A stretch of DNA of 26,298 bases from UBA4416 sp031539425 (GCA_031539425.1 JAVKLI010000070.1:1-26298); one strand, 5' to 3'; counted from the first letter of the stretch, positions 7,384 through 16,083 are shown. Notes: generated by a model not told the origin, from the letters alone. Numbers and translations: made by a program.

Positions 7384-8277
7384 ATGAAAAATATAGCAGT
7401 AATAGGAAGTGGTACCATGGGTAACGGCATAACGCATGTGTTTGCACAATATGGGTTTAAAGTTAATTTAATAGATATTAATGAAACAGCCCTTCAAAAA
7501 GCCATAAACACGATTACCAAAAACATTGATAGACAAATAACCAAAGGAGCTATTACTGAAGCAGATAAAACTACCATTTTAAGCAACATTAAAACATATA
7601 CTTCACTACCAGATGGTGTTAAAACCATTGATTTAGCTGTAGAAGCAGCTAGCGAAAATGTACAAATTAAACTAGCTATTTTTAAACAGTTAGATGAGTA
7701 TTGCCCACCACACACCATTTTAGCAAGCAATACCTCTTCTATATCCATTACCCAAATTGCAGCAGTTACCAAGCGCCCAGGTCAAGTAATAGGTATGCAC
7801 TTTATGAACCCCGTGCCGGTAATGAAATTAGTAGAAGTAATAAGAGGTTATACTACTACTGATGATACTTGCAGTAAAACAATGAGTTTAACACAAGCCT
7901 TACATAAAATACCTGTAGAGGTTAACGACTACCCAGGTTTTGTTGCCAATAAAATATTAATGCCAATGATTAACGAAGCTATTATAACCTTACACGAAAG
8001 CGTAGCGGGTGTTAACGAAATTGATACAGTGATGAAATTAGGCATGGCTCACCCTATGGGACCTTTGCAATTAGCTGATTTTATTGGATTAGACGTTTGT
8101 TTAAACATATTAAATGTATTATACACAGGCTTTGGCAACCCAAAATATGCGCCATGTCCGCTTTTAGTAAACATGGTAACGGCAGGGCATTTAGGCGTTA
8201 AATCAGGTAACGGCTTTTATAACTATTCCAATAAAGAATCTAAAAATTTAATAGTAGCAGATAGATTTAAAAAATAG
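7384..8277 (+). CDS. hbd: 3-hydroxyacyl-CoA (3-hydroxybutyryl-CoA) dehydrogenase
   Basis: This cytoplasmic enzyme oxidises (S)-3-hydroxyacyl-CoA to 3-ketoacyl-CoA with NAD in beta-oxidation, or runs in reverse in butyrate-type pathways. The 297-residue product opens with a Rossmann fold, MKNIAVIGSGTMGNGI (GxGxxG at 8-13). The catalytic set is in place with the spacing of the human enzyme: S118 in SNTSS, H139 in GMHFMNPVPVM, E151 in VEVIRG and N189 in GFVANKIL. The C-terminal dimerisation domain has AHPMGPLQLADFIGLD. A TTG at 7369 would add five residues, but the ATG at 7384 puts the glycine-rich loop at the usual distance. The next gene starts four bases after the stop. Chain-length preference cannot be read from sequence. 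Confidence 0.92.
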   Translation: MKNIAVIGSGTMGNGITHVFAQYGFKVNLIDINETALQKAINTITKNIDRQITKGAITEADKTTILSNIKTYTSLPDGVKTIDLAVEAASENVQIKLAIFKQLDEYCPPHTILASNTSSISITQIAAVTKRPGQVIGMHFMNPVPVMKLVEVIRGYTTTDDTCSKTMSLTQALHKIPVEVNDYPGFVANKILMPMINEAIITLHESVAGVNEIDTVMKLGMAHPMGPLQLADFIGLDVCLNILNVLYTGFGNPKYAPCPLLVNMVTAGHLGVKSGNGFYNYSNKESKNLIVADRFKK

Positions 8278-8281
8278 GTAT

Positions 8282-8974
8282 ATGGCATTTTATCGTTTTA
8301 AAATATATTTAGAAGATGATGAGGAAATTTATCGTGAAATAGAAACCTTATCTACCAACACGTATGAAGAGTTGCATTTAGCCATTCAAAGTGCTTTTCA
8401 ATTTGATAACAAACATGCAGCCTCTTTTTTTGTAAGCGATGATTTATGGCGTAAATATCAAGAAATAACCTACAAAAAAGAAAACTTAGAGTTAGATAAA
8501 GAAGAAATTAAAAAAAATATGAGCCCTAAACAGCTCATGTCTACTACCAAAATTGCCAAACATATAGAAAATCCTCGTCAGCATTTTTTATATGTATTTG
8601 ATTTAAAAGAAAAATGGACTTTTTATATAGAATTAATAAAAATAGGTGCCGAAGATGCAAAAATAAAATATCCTATTTGCACCAAAACAATTGGTAAATC
8701 TCCAAAGCAATATAAGCCAGTCATAAAACCTATTGTAGACCCTTTACTTTTAGACCCTAATCAAAAAGAAGAGGAAGATATAGACGAATCTGAAATATAT
8801 AAAAAATTAAATACTGATGAGGTAGGCATTGATGACAGCGACTTGAAAGACATACAAGGAATAGAAGGTGATATAGACGATGAAGATGATTTTGAATTAG
8901 ACGAAGATGATGAACTTAATAATGAAAATGACGACGAAAACCCTTATACAGATAACGAAGAAAAAGAATATTAA
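8282..8974 (+). CDS. pRiA4b ORF-3-like protein with acidic tail
   Basis: The N-terminal part of about 130 residues matches the plasmid pRiA4b ORF-3 family: YRFKIYLEDDEEIYREIE, TYEELHLAIQSAFQFDNKHA, ASFFVSDDLW and FLYVFDLKEKWTFYIELI. The family's biochemical role is unknown. The last 70 residues are extremely acidic, with runs such as DIDDEDDFELDEDDELN, and are probably disordered. No signal peptide or membrane segment is present, so it should be cytoplasmic. It sits four bases after hbd and 20 bases before gap, so it is part of that transcription unit. The acidic tail could mimic nucleic acid or bind basic proteins; this is inference. Confidence 0.8.
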   Translation: MAFYRFKIYLEDDEEIYREIETLSTNTYEELHLAIQSAFQFDNKHAASFFVSDDLWRKYQEITYKKENLELDKEEIKKNMSPKQLMSTTKIAKHIENPRQHFLYVFDLKEKWTFYIELIKIGAEDAKIKYPICTKTIGKSPKQYKPVIKPIVDPLLLDPNQKEEEDIDESEIYKKLNTDEVGIDDSDLKDIQGIEGDIDDEDDFELDEDDELNNENDDENPYTDNEEKEY

Positions 8975-8994
8975 TAACCAATAACATATATATT

Positions 8995-10449
8995 ATGAGT
9001 AATGTAACAACAAAATACAACGAAAAAGTAACAGCTTGGATTGAACAAGAAAAACTAGCCTTTGATTTAATAAATTACATTGGAAAATTATGGGTAGAAA
9101 AATCAATAGAATTGGTATTATTTAGAAATCAATTAGTAAACAGAGGGGCTAGCGAAATATTAAGTCTCCATTTATATGCTAAAGATATTGTTAAAAAAAG
9201 CATTTATGTGCAAGATACATTAGATATAGCCAAAGAAATATATACACAAAATGTTTGTCCTTCTCGCTTAGATATTGGTAAATTATCATTTGAATACCAA
9301 CAAGAAAAAAGCAATCACAAATCAGCAACCGATTTTGTTTTAACCAAATTGAAAGATTTAATAAATGTTAACAATACAATAACTCCAAAAGACGTTATTC
9401 TATATGGTTTTGGACGAATAGGTAGATTAGCCGCAAGAGAACTTATAAGCCAAGCAGGTAAAAACGAACAATTAAGATTAAAAGCCATTGTTACAAGAGG
9501 AAACTCAGATGAGCAAATAATTAAAAGAGCTGCTTTACTTAGAACCGACTCTGTACACGGAAATTTTCCAGGCACTGTAATTGAAGACTTAGAAAATAAA
9601 GCATTAATTATAAACGGACACTACGTACAAATGATAGATTCTAAAAACCCTGAAGATGTAGACTATACAAAATACGACATTAACAATGCCTTGCTTATTG
9701 ATAACACCGGCGTGTTTAGAGATGATAAAGAATTGAGTAGACACCTAAGCGCAAAAGGCGTTGATAAAGTATTACTTACAGCCCCAGCCAAAGGCAACGT
9801 ACCCAATGTAGTTTTTGGTGTAAATCATAACACGATAGATTTAAAAACTCAAAAAATATTTTCAGCGGCATCCTGCACTACCAATGCCATTATGCCTATA
9901 TTACACGTAATAGATACAGAATTAGGCATAATAAAAGGGCATATTGAAACCGTACATTCATATACTAACGACCAAAATTTATTAGATAATTATCATTCAA
10001 AATACAGAAGAGGCCGCTCAGCAGCATTAAATATGGTAATTACAGAAACAGGCGCCGAAAGCGCACTTAAAAAAGTATTGCCGCACTTAGCAGGTAAATT
10101 TACTGCAAACTCCGTACGTGTACCAACCCCTAACGTATCATTAGCCATACTTAACTTAAATATTAATACCGAAATTACTAAGGATCAAGTGAATGATATA
10201 GTAAGAAAATATGCCCTAGATGGAGAATTGGTAGAACAAATACAATACGCCTTTAGTAACGAATTAGTATCAACAGACGTAGTTGGTAACCCTTGCCCAT
10301 CGGTATATGACAGCCAAGCAACGATTATATCACCCGATAAAAAGAGTATTGTATTATATGTTTGGTATGATAATGAATATGGGTACACGCGCCAAGTATT
10401 ACGTTTTAGTAAGCAATTAGCAGAGGTAAGACGCGCTGTTTACTATTAA
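8995..10449 (+). CDS. gap: Glyceraldehyde-3-phosphate dehydrogenase, long N-terminally extended form
   Basis: GAPDH interconverts glyceraldehyde 3-phosphate and 1,3-bisphosphoglycerate. The product has 484 residues against about 335 for the classical enzyme. The extra part is an N-terminal extension of about 130 residues, mostly helical, known from Bacteroidota relatives. The Rossmann motif is YGFGRIGRLAAREL at 137-150. Catalytic Cys294 lies in SAASCTTNAIMP and the partner His321 in TVHSYT. Substrate-binding segments GRSAALNMV and NEYGYT near the end are also normal. At the end of the second strand of the cofactor fold, where NAD-dependent enzymes have an Asp (IND), this protein has IVTRGN, which may indicate NADP use. 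It lies 13 bases before recN. Confidence 0.93.
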   Translation: MSNVTTKYNEKVTAWIEQEKLAFDLINYIGKLWVEKSIELVLFRNQLVNRGASEILSLHLYAKDIVKKSIYVQDTLDIAKEIYTQNVCPSRLDIGKLSFEYQQEKSNHKSATDFVLTKLKDLINVNNTITPKDVILYGFGRIGRLAARELISQAGKNEQLRLKAIVTRGNSDEQIIKRAALLRTDSVHGNFPGTVIEDLENKALIINGHYVQMIDSKNPEDVDYTKYDINNALLIDNTGVFRDDKELSRHLSAKGVDKVLLTAPAKGNVPNVVFGVNHNTIDLKTQKIFSAASCTTNAIMPILHVIDTELGIIKGHIETVHSYTNDQNLLDNYHSKYRRGRSAALNMVITETGAESALKKVLPHLAGKFTANSVRVPTPNVSLAILNLNINTEITKDQVNDIVRKYALDGELVEQIQYAFSNELVSTDVVGNPCPSVYDSQATIISPDKKSIVLYVWYDNEYGYTRQVLRFSKQLAEVRRAVYY

Positions 10450-10462
10450 TTAAAACCAACAA

Positions 10463-12121
10463 ATGTTACTTCATTTAAAAATTCAAAACTTTACATTAAT
10501 TGAAGAAGCAGACGTTTCTTTTAATAACGGATTTACCGTAATCACAGGCGAAACCGGGTCGGGCAAATCTATTTTATTAGGTGCTTTAGGCTTAATTGCT
10601 GGCAACAGGGCAGATGTAGGCACCTTAAAAGACGCATCAAAAAAGTGTGTAATAGAAGCTGAATTTGATATTACGCATTATGCTTTAAAATCTTTTTTTG
10701 ATGAAAAGGAGTTAGATTATGATATTAAAACCAAAGTGCGTAGAGAAATTACGCCAGAAGGTAAATCCCGTGTCTTTGTAAATGATACCCCTACCACCCT
10801 TTCAGTTATTAAAGAACTTGGCGAATATTTAATAGACATTCATTCTCAGCACGAATCAATTTTATTAAAAAATTCAAACTTTCAATTAGAACTAGTAGAT
10901 GCCATGGCTTCTACCGTTGAATTATATAGTGAGTATAAAAAGGAATTTGCAAAATATCAAAAAATAAATGCAAAGCTAAATGAGCTTATTTTACTAGAAT
11001 CTCAAGGCAAAAAAGAGCAAGATTATTTGCAATTTATTTTTGATGAACTTACATCAACCCCTCTAGAAGCACTTAATTATGAAGCGTTACTAACAGAAAG
11101 CACATTACTTGAAAATTCAGAAAATATAAAAAACAGTTTAATTTTAGTATTAAAAACACTTTCTATTAATGAACAAAACACATTAAATGAACTAAATTTT
11201 ACTAAGCAACAAATCAACTTATTGTCAAAATTTGGCACTCAATATGAGTCTGTTTCTAATAGAATAAACTCTATGTATTTAGAATTAAAAGATGTTATAC
11301 TTGAAATTGAAAAATTAGAAGACAACACTATTTTTGAAAAAGACAAGTTAGAAACCATTTATTCTAAATTAAATAGTTTAAATCATTTATTAAAAAAACA
11401 TCAGGTAAAATCTGTTGAAGAGCTTATAGAAATTAAAAATGAAACTGAAGAAAAATTAAACTCTTTTGCGTCGATAGAAAACGATATAAAAAAAACTGAG
11501 AAAGAAAAAAATGATCTTAATTTAAAATGCTTATTACTAGCTAAAACCTTATCAGACAAACGAAAAGAAAGCTGTATTGGTATAGAACAACAAATAATAC
11601 AGATACTTTCAGCATTAGCACTACCAAATGCACAGTTTAAAATTCAAGTAAATAACTTAGAGCAGCTTTCTAATTTAGGCTTAGATACCATCACATTTTT
11701 ATTTACAGCCAATAAAGGAAGTGATTTAAAAGAGTTACATAAAACCGCATCTGGTGGCGAAATAGCAAGAATTATGTTAAGCTTAAAATCTATAATTGCT
11801 AATAAAATGGCCTTACCAACCATTATTTTTGATGAAATAGATGCTGGGTTAAGTGGTAATGTAGCTAATAAAGTAAGCCAAATATTGATAGAGATGAGCC
11901 AAACCATGCAGCTTTTAACGATAACACACTTACCGCAAATAGCTGCAAAGGGTCATCAACACATACTGGTTTACAAACAAGATATTCATTCAATCACTCA
12001 AACGCGATTTAAATTACTTAGCAATGCTGACAGAATAACAGAAATAGCCAATATGCTAAGTGCTGATAATGTTACGGAGGCTGCTATACAAAACGCAAAG
12101 GAATTATTAAATAGTAATTAA
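10463..12121 (+). CDS. recN: DNA repair protein RecN (SMC-like ATPase)
   Basis: RecN is a cytoplasmic SMC-like protein that bridges DNA ends during double-strand break repair. The 552-residue product starts MLLHLKIQNFTLIEEADVSF, with Walker A GETGSGKS at 29-36. A long coiled-coil region rich in Leu, Lys and Glu runs from about 150 to 370. The ABC signature SGGE is at 430-433, and Walker B IIFDEIDAGLSG has Asp457 and Glu458. TITHLPQIAAKGHQH completes the ATPase head. Length and order are those of the family. It is the last gene of the unit that starts with hbd and is followed immediately by a hairpin terminator. Confidence 0.96.
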   Translation: MLLHLKIQNFTLIEEADVSFNNGFTVITGETGSGKSILLGALGLIAGNRADVGTLKDASKKCVIEAEFDITHYALKSFFDEKELDYDIKTKVRREITPEGKSRVFVNDTPTTLSVIKELGEYLIDIHSQHESILLKNSNFQLELVDAMASTVELYSEYKKEFAKYQKINAKLNELILLESQGKKEQDYLQFIFDELTSTPLEALNYEALLTESTLLENSENIKNSLILVLKTLSINEQNTLNELNFTKQQINLLSKFGTQYESVSNRINSMYLELKDVILEIEKLEDNTIFEKDKLETIYSKLNSLNHLLKKHQVKSVEELIEIKNETEEKLNSFASIENDIKKTEKEKNDLNLKCLLLAKTLSDKRKESCIGIEQQIIQILSALALPNAQFKIQVNNLEQLSNLGLDTITFLFTANKGSDLKELHKTASGGEIARIMLSLKSIIANKMALPTIIFDEIDAGLSGNVANKVSQILIEMSQTMQLLTITHLPQIAAKGHQHILVYKQDIHSITQTRFKLLSNADRITEIANMLSADNVTEAAIQNAKELLNSN

Positions 12122-12124
12122 TAA

Positions 12125-12156
12125 AATAAAGCTGCTCATTACTAAGCAGCTTTATT
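12125..12156. terminator. 12-bp hairpin between recN and tRNA-Phe
   Basis: AATAAAGCTGCT (12125-12136) pairs perfectly with 12145-12156 around an 8-base loop. It starts four bases after the recN stop, and on the other strand it lies 10 bases beyond the tRNA 3' end. Read on the minus strand the stem is followed by TTTATT, so it is the better terminator for the tRNA. It probably serves both directions. Confidence 0.8.
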
Positions 12157-12166
12157 GTTAAAAAGT

Positions 12167-12238
12167 GGTACCTCCAGGAATCGAACCAGGGACACACAGA
12201 TTTTCAGTCTGTTGCTCTACCGACTGAGCTAAGGTACC
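12167..12238 (-). tRNA. tRNA-Phe (anticodon GAA)
   Basis: Read on the minus strand, the 72-base sequence folds as a cloverleaf. The acceptor stem GGTACCT pairs with AGGTACC. The D arm is GCTC-AGTCGGTA-GAGC. The anticodon arm is ACAGA-CTGAAAA-TCTGT, giving GAA. The T arm is CCTGG-TTCGATT-CCTGG. The T stem has a T-T mismatch at its middle pair while the four others are G-C. CCA is not encoded (ACT follows). It has its own promoter and shares a terminator with recN. Confidence 0.95.
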
Positions 12239-12250
12239 ATTTTAGAAGTG

Positions 12251-12281
12251 CAAATTTACATTTTTAATATTTAATAACAAA
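12251..12281 (-). promoter_or_regulatory. Promoter of tRNA-Phe, perfect Bacteroidota consensus
   Basis: On the minus strand TTTG (12281-12278), 19 bases, then TAAATTTG (12258-12251) matches TTTG-N19-TAnnTTTG at every defined base. The expected start near 12244 lies about six bases before the mature 5' end at 12238. Confidence 0.85.
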
Positions 12282-12313
12282 ATAAAATCATTACCAATAG
12301 TTTAAATACAAAC

Positions 12314-12469
12314 TTATTTAGGAAAAGGGTCGCTCCATTTTTTTTGAGTATAAACTGCTGAACCCGATAAAGTTTTTAAAAAAGCGATAACTGAGTTAAT
12401 TTCTGCGGCAGTCAAATTCATTTTTTGACCAACTGTTCCATTGGGTTTTAAACTCATTTTAAAGGGTAT
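12314..12469 (-). pseudogene. C-terminal fragment of a c-type cytochrome / di-haem peroxidase-like gene
   Basis: The frame is open only from 12469 (TAA just upstream) to the stop at 12316-12314. It reads PFKMSLKPNGTVGQKMNLTA, then AEINSVIAFLKTLSGSAVYT and QKKWSDPFPK. The LT..E...(V/I)IAFLKTL(S/T)G segment and the SDPFP ending are typical of the last helix and tail of cytochrome c peroxidase (MauG-like) proteins. No CXXCH motif and no signal peptide remain, so about nine tenths of the gene is gone. The rest of the gap (12470-12647) shows no further coding sequence that I can identify. An ATG at 12457 could start a 47-residue peptide, but this is more likely a relic. Confidence 0.6.
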
Positions 12470-12647
12470 TTAAATAAATTAAGTCAACTAAGGTAGAAAT
12501 TGTACTTTTCTATTTGCGGATTATACTTACTGATGTATTAAATACTTGGTGTGATTTTTGGTAAATGATTTGCTACATTTTTACACTTTTTGTATGCATT
12601 TTTAGTATAAAGCTAATTTTAGAAAGAGATAGACCGCATCATTTAAA

Positions 12648-13454
12648 TTAGCATATTTTATTGATTGCACATTGCCGTAAAAATTTTTTAAGTGTTTTTA
12701 TTATAATAGTTGAATGTTCTATAAAACCCATGTGTCCTACATCTTGAAGCGTTACAATGGTTGATTTTTCTATCAATTTAGCTTGCTCTAGTAAAATATC
12801 TTTTGGTAATATCATATCTTGTTCTCCTATTACCATCATAATTGGGTAAGGGGCTAATTTTAATATAATATCTCTATCCGTTCTGCATCTCATGCCTTCT
12901 TGTGCATTTACCATTCCTACTATTGAAGTAGTATTTCCCATTTTTTTTATGAGTGTAACTTCTTTTTTAAAATATTTAAGTGTTTTAGAATAGAATAAAT
13001 TATTTACCAATTGTGATACATAATGTTTAGGGTTTACTTTAATTAGTTCAATAGCCTTTAGTCTATCTTGTTTTTTAGTCTCATTATCTGCGTAAGCTGT
13101 AGAATGTAACAAACAAAATCCATTTATATTATCAGGAAACAAATCTGCAAATGCCAAGCTTACATAACCTCCAAGGCTATGCCCCACTAATACACATTTT
13201 TTTATTTTTAAATTTCGCAACACAGCCTTAATGCTTTTAGCATACAATTCCATAGCGTGTATATAACCTACGCTGTTAGATTTGCCGTGGCCTAATAAAT
13301 CAATGGTAATAACTCTATTTGACTTGATAAAGGGTTGTTTAAAATCGTTCCACACTTCATGATTGGCTAAAAAACCATGTAAAAAAACTAGGGCACGGCC
13401 TTTACCTTCATCTGTATAAAAAACATTAATATTTTTAAATTTGCAAAAAGGCAT
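12648..13454 (-). CDS. Alpha/beta-fold hydrolase
   Basis: With the start at 13454 the product has 268 residues, MPFCKFKNINVFYTDEG. A further upstream ATG at 13484 would run into the end of dnaG and adds an unconserved MDVLLLNNNY, so I prefer 13454, seven bases after the dnaG stop. The fold is clear: LVFLHGFLANHEVW (oxyanion region HG), DLLGHGKS, the nucleophile elbow GHSLGG with Ser93, acid Asp213 in GEQDMILP and His241 in VGHMGF. It resembles esterases and hydrolases of the MhpC/BioH-like group. No signal peptide, so cytoplasmic. The substrate is unknown; it ends the plsY-dnaG unit. Confidence 0.88.
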   Translation of the reverse strand: MPFCKFKNINVFYTDEGKGRALVFLHGFLANHEVWNDFKQPFIKSNRVITIDLLGHGKSNSVGYIHAMELYAKSIKAVLRNLKIKKCVLVGHSLGGYVSLAFADLFPDNINGFCLLHSTAYADNETKKQDRLKAIELIKVNPKHYVSQLVNNLFYSKTLKYFKKEVTLIKKMGNTTSIVGMVNAQEGMRCRTDRDIILKLAPYPIMMVIGEQDMILPKDILLEQAKLIEKSTIVTLQDVGHMGFIEHSTIIIKTLKKFLRQCAINKIC

Positions 13455-13461
13455 ATAATTA

Positions 13462-15447
13462 TTATTTAATAATAGTACGTCCAAGTAGCTTATTAACGCG
13501 TTTTTTTTGTTCTTCTAATTTTATTACAAATTGATAATGCTTTGGATTTTCAAATGGATCTGCATCTTGTAGCATATTTTTAGCTTCCAATATCATTTGA
13601 CCTAATCTTTTATCTTTTAATGATAATAACCAATGTTCTGTTATTACTTTTATCTGTTTAACTTCTTCTATGGTTTCTGCGCCACTTTTTCTTTGCCAAT
13701 GAGGTGAAAGCGTATGGTTAAACGTAGTTAGAGTTATAGATAACTGAGAAATAAGTTGATTTGGATTATTTATATAATCTTGTAACGAAGGAATGTTTTT
13801 TGCATCCATTTCATTTTGAATAAACCTTAATACCTCTTTGTATATTGGGTTTTCAAAGTTTATATTATCAATTAGTAATTCTAACATGATGTACTCACAA
13901 ATGGTTAGTTGTTTTATTTCTTCTTGATTATTATCTACCTCTATGTTTACATCAATAATTACATTTCCATAAAGCATCATTAATCTAAGCAATTGTTGCT
14001 CTTCATTATCTATTTTGTTATCTGCAATTGGTTTATTTAAAAGGGGTTCAAAAACTTGAGGTGCATTTTCTATCAATTCAGGTTCAATATTTTGCTGATT
14101 GGCAAGCTTATTTAATTTGGTTTTATAAAATTTATTAGTTTCTATAATTAACACTTGCTCTTCAATATCCATTTGTTTAGCGCAAGCTTTAATATACACG
14201 CTCCGCTTGATAGAATCAGGAATAACGGCTATGCTTTGAACAATGTTTGTAATCAGTTCGGCTTTTTTAATTGGGTCATGCTGACTTTCTTTTAAATGAA
14301 TATCTATTTTAAAAGTGATAAAATCTTTTTCGTTATTATTGATATAACTTTTATATTCATCTAAACTTACTTTTTTACTAAACGAATCTGGGTCATCACC
14401 ATCTGGAAACAAAACTACTCTTACATTTAATCCTTCTTCTAAAATCATATCAATGCCTCTAAAGCTGGCTTTGATCCCAGCAAAATCACTATCATACAGT
14501 ATGGTAATGTTTTTTGTAAATCGATGAATGAGTTTGATTTGATCAATAGTTAATGAGGTGCCTGATGAAGCAACTACATTTTCAATACCAACCTGATGCA
14601 TGGAAATAACATCGGTATAGCCTTCCACTAAATAGCACTTATCTTGCTGCATGATGACTTGTTTGGCTTGAAACAATCCGTAAAGCACTTTGCTTTTATC
14701 ATAAACTTCGGTTTGAGGTGAGTTTAGATATTTAGCAATTTTTTTATCAGCGGTTAAGGTTCGTCCGCCAAAGCCTATTACTTTACCGGTAATATTTAAT
14801 ATAGGAAACATTACCCTTCCGGCAAATCTGTCAAAAACATCTTGTGGTTGTAATAGCGTATCGTCTTCAATTTGTTTTGAACTAACGCACATGCCTGATT
14901 TAACAAGTAATTTAGGGTTGTATTGCTGTTTTATAGCTTCATCGGCAAAGCTTCGTTTGGCTTCGAGGCTATATCCTAATTGAAATTTTTGAATGATAGG
15001 CAGTGTAAAGCCTCTATTAGTAAAGTACTCTAATCCTATTGATCGGCCAAAATCATTGTTGTGTAACAAATTTTGAAAGTAGGTATTGGCATACTGTAAA
15101 ATAATTAATAAACTTTCTTTTTCCGATTGCTTTAGTTTCTCTTCATCGCTTTGTTGTGTTTCTTCAACTTCAATATTGTATTTTTTTGCTAAATATTTTA
15201 AGGCGTCAGGAAAACTAAGCGCTTCATGATCCATAATAAAATTAACGGCAGTACCTGCTTTACCACAACCAAAACATTTATAAATTCCTTTGGCAGGGGA
15301 TACCGTAAAAGAAGGGGATTTTTCGCCATGAAAGGGGCACAAGCCAAGCAAATTGACGCCTTTTTTTTTAAGGATTAAAAAATCACCAATAACATCTTCA
15401 ATTAAAGCTGTTTCAATAATTTTATCTACCGTTAGTTTTGGTATCAT
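13462..15447 (-). CDS. dnaG: DNA primase DnaG
   Basis: DnaG makes the RNA primers for chromosomal replication together with the DnaB helicase. The 661-residue product has the CHC2 zinc finger (C37, H40, C58, C61 in GLCPFHGEKSPSF and YKCFGCG). The RNA polymerase domain includes DRFAGRVMFPI (206-216) and GFGGRTL. In the Toprim centre Glu275 lies in VEGYTD, Asp319 and Asp321 in YDSD, and further acids in FPDGDDPDSF. The C-terminal 220 residues are the less conserved helicase-binding region, with LRLMMLYGNVIID. The start codon overlaps the plsY stop (ATGA), so translation is coupled. Confidence 0.96.
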   Translation of the reverse strand: MIPKLTVDKIIETALIEDVIGDFLILKKKGVNLLGLCPFHGEKSPSFTVSPAKGIYKCFGCGKAGTAVNFIMDHEALSFPDALKYLAKKYNIEVEETQQSDEEKLKQSEKESLLIILQYANTYFQNLLHNNDFGRSIGLEYFTNRGFTLPIIQKFQLGYSLEAKRSFADEAIKQQYNPKLLVKSGMCVSSKQIEDDTLLQPQDVFDRFAGRVMFPILNITGKVIGFGGRTLTADKKIAKYLNSPQTEVYDKSKVLYGLFQAKQVIMQQDKCYLVEGYTDVISMHQVGIENVVASSGTSLTIDQIKLIHRFTKNITILYDSDFAGIKASFRGIDMILEEGLNVRVVLFPDGDDPDSFSKKVSLDEYKSYINNNEKDFITFKIDIHLKESQHDPIKKAELITNIVQSIAVIPDSIKRSVYIKACAKQMDIEEQVLIIETNKFYKTKLNKLANQQNIEPELIENAPQVFEPLLNKPIADNKIDNEEQQLLRLMMLYGNVIIDVNIEVDNNQEEIKQLTICEYIMLELLIDNINFENPIYKEVLRFIQNEMDAKNIPSLQDYINNPNQLISQLSITLTTFNHTLSPHWQRKSGAETIEEVKQIKVITEHWLLSLKDKRLGQMILEAKNMLQDADPFENPKHYQFVIKLEEQKKRVNKLLGRTIIK

Positions 15448-16061
15448 TTTTTATTTCCAAACAAATATGTTTTTGATTCGCTTTTTTCTATTAAACGTTT
15501 AATGTTTTTTTTATGTGTTACAATTATTAAAAGTGTTATTGCCAATACAAATAAAAATAAATACAAATCTAAATGACTAGATGTGTAATAAATAAAAATT
15601 GGCAAGCTAATAGCTGCTAACATGGATGATAAAGAGACGTACTTTGTAATAATAAGCGACAGTAAGAATATTACACTTGCTCCAATACTAGCAATTGGAG
15701 ACAAGGTGATGATAACACCATATACTGTAGCCACGCCCTTACCGCCTTTAAAGCCTGCAAATATTGGGAATATATGCCCCATAATAGCGGTTAAACCTAA
15801 TACTATTTGAAAACAAACAAACCACACAGAACTAGAATTAATGCTGGTAAAAAGAATTAAATTAACAGCTACAAAACCTTTGGCTATGTCTATTAAAAGT
15901 ACAGGTATTCCGGCTTTTTTACCAAGCACTCTAAAAACATTAGTGGCACCTGCGTTTCCACTTCCAAAATTTCTTACATCGGCATTATAAAATCGTTTAC
16001 CCCACCATACTGCTGTGGGTATAGAGCCTAATAAGTAGGCAATTAAAATAGTAATTAACAT
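15444..16061 (-). CDS. plsY: Acyl-phosphate:glycerol-3-phosphate acyltransferase PlsY
   Basis: PlsY is an inner-membrane enzyme that transfers an acyl group from acyl phosphate to glycerol 3-phosphate, the first step of phospholipid synthesis. The 205-residue product has about five hydrophobic segments and the three family motifs: LLGSIPTAVWWG (10-21, with the conserved SIP), NFGSGNAGATNVFR (31-44) and GHIFPIFAGFKGGKGVAT (95-112). Length is normal. It is the first gene of a minus-strand unit with dnaG and the alpha/beta hydrolase. The last bases overlap the dnaG start by four. Confidence 0.96.
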   Translation of the reverse strand: MLITILIAYLLGSIPTAVWWGKRFYNADVRNFGSGNAGATNVFRVLGKKAGIPVLLIDIAKGFVAVNLILFTSINSSSVWFVCFQIVLGLTAIMGHIFPIFAGFKGGKGVATVYGVIITLSPIASIGASVIFLLSLIITKYVSLSSMLAAISLPIFIYYTSSHLDLYLFLFVLAITLLIIVTHKKNIKRLIEKSESKTYLFGNKK

Positions 16062-16083
16062 AATTATATTTATAAAATTGTAA

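Noticed and set aside
13455..13484. Upstream ATG for the alpha/beta hydrolase, overlapping dnaG
   Set aside because: The extra residues MDVLLLNNNY are not part of the fold and overlap the primase end; the ATG at 13454 directly precedes the first conserved strand.
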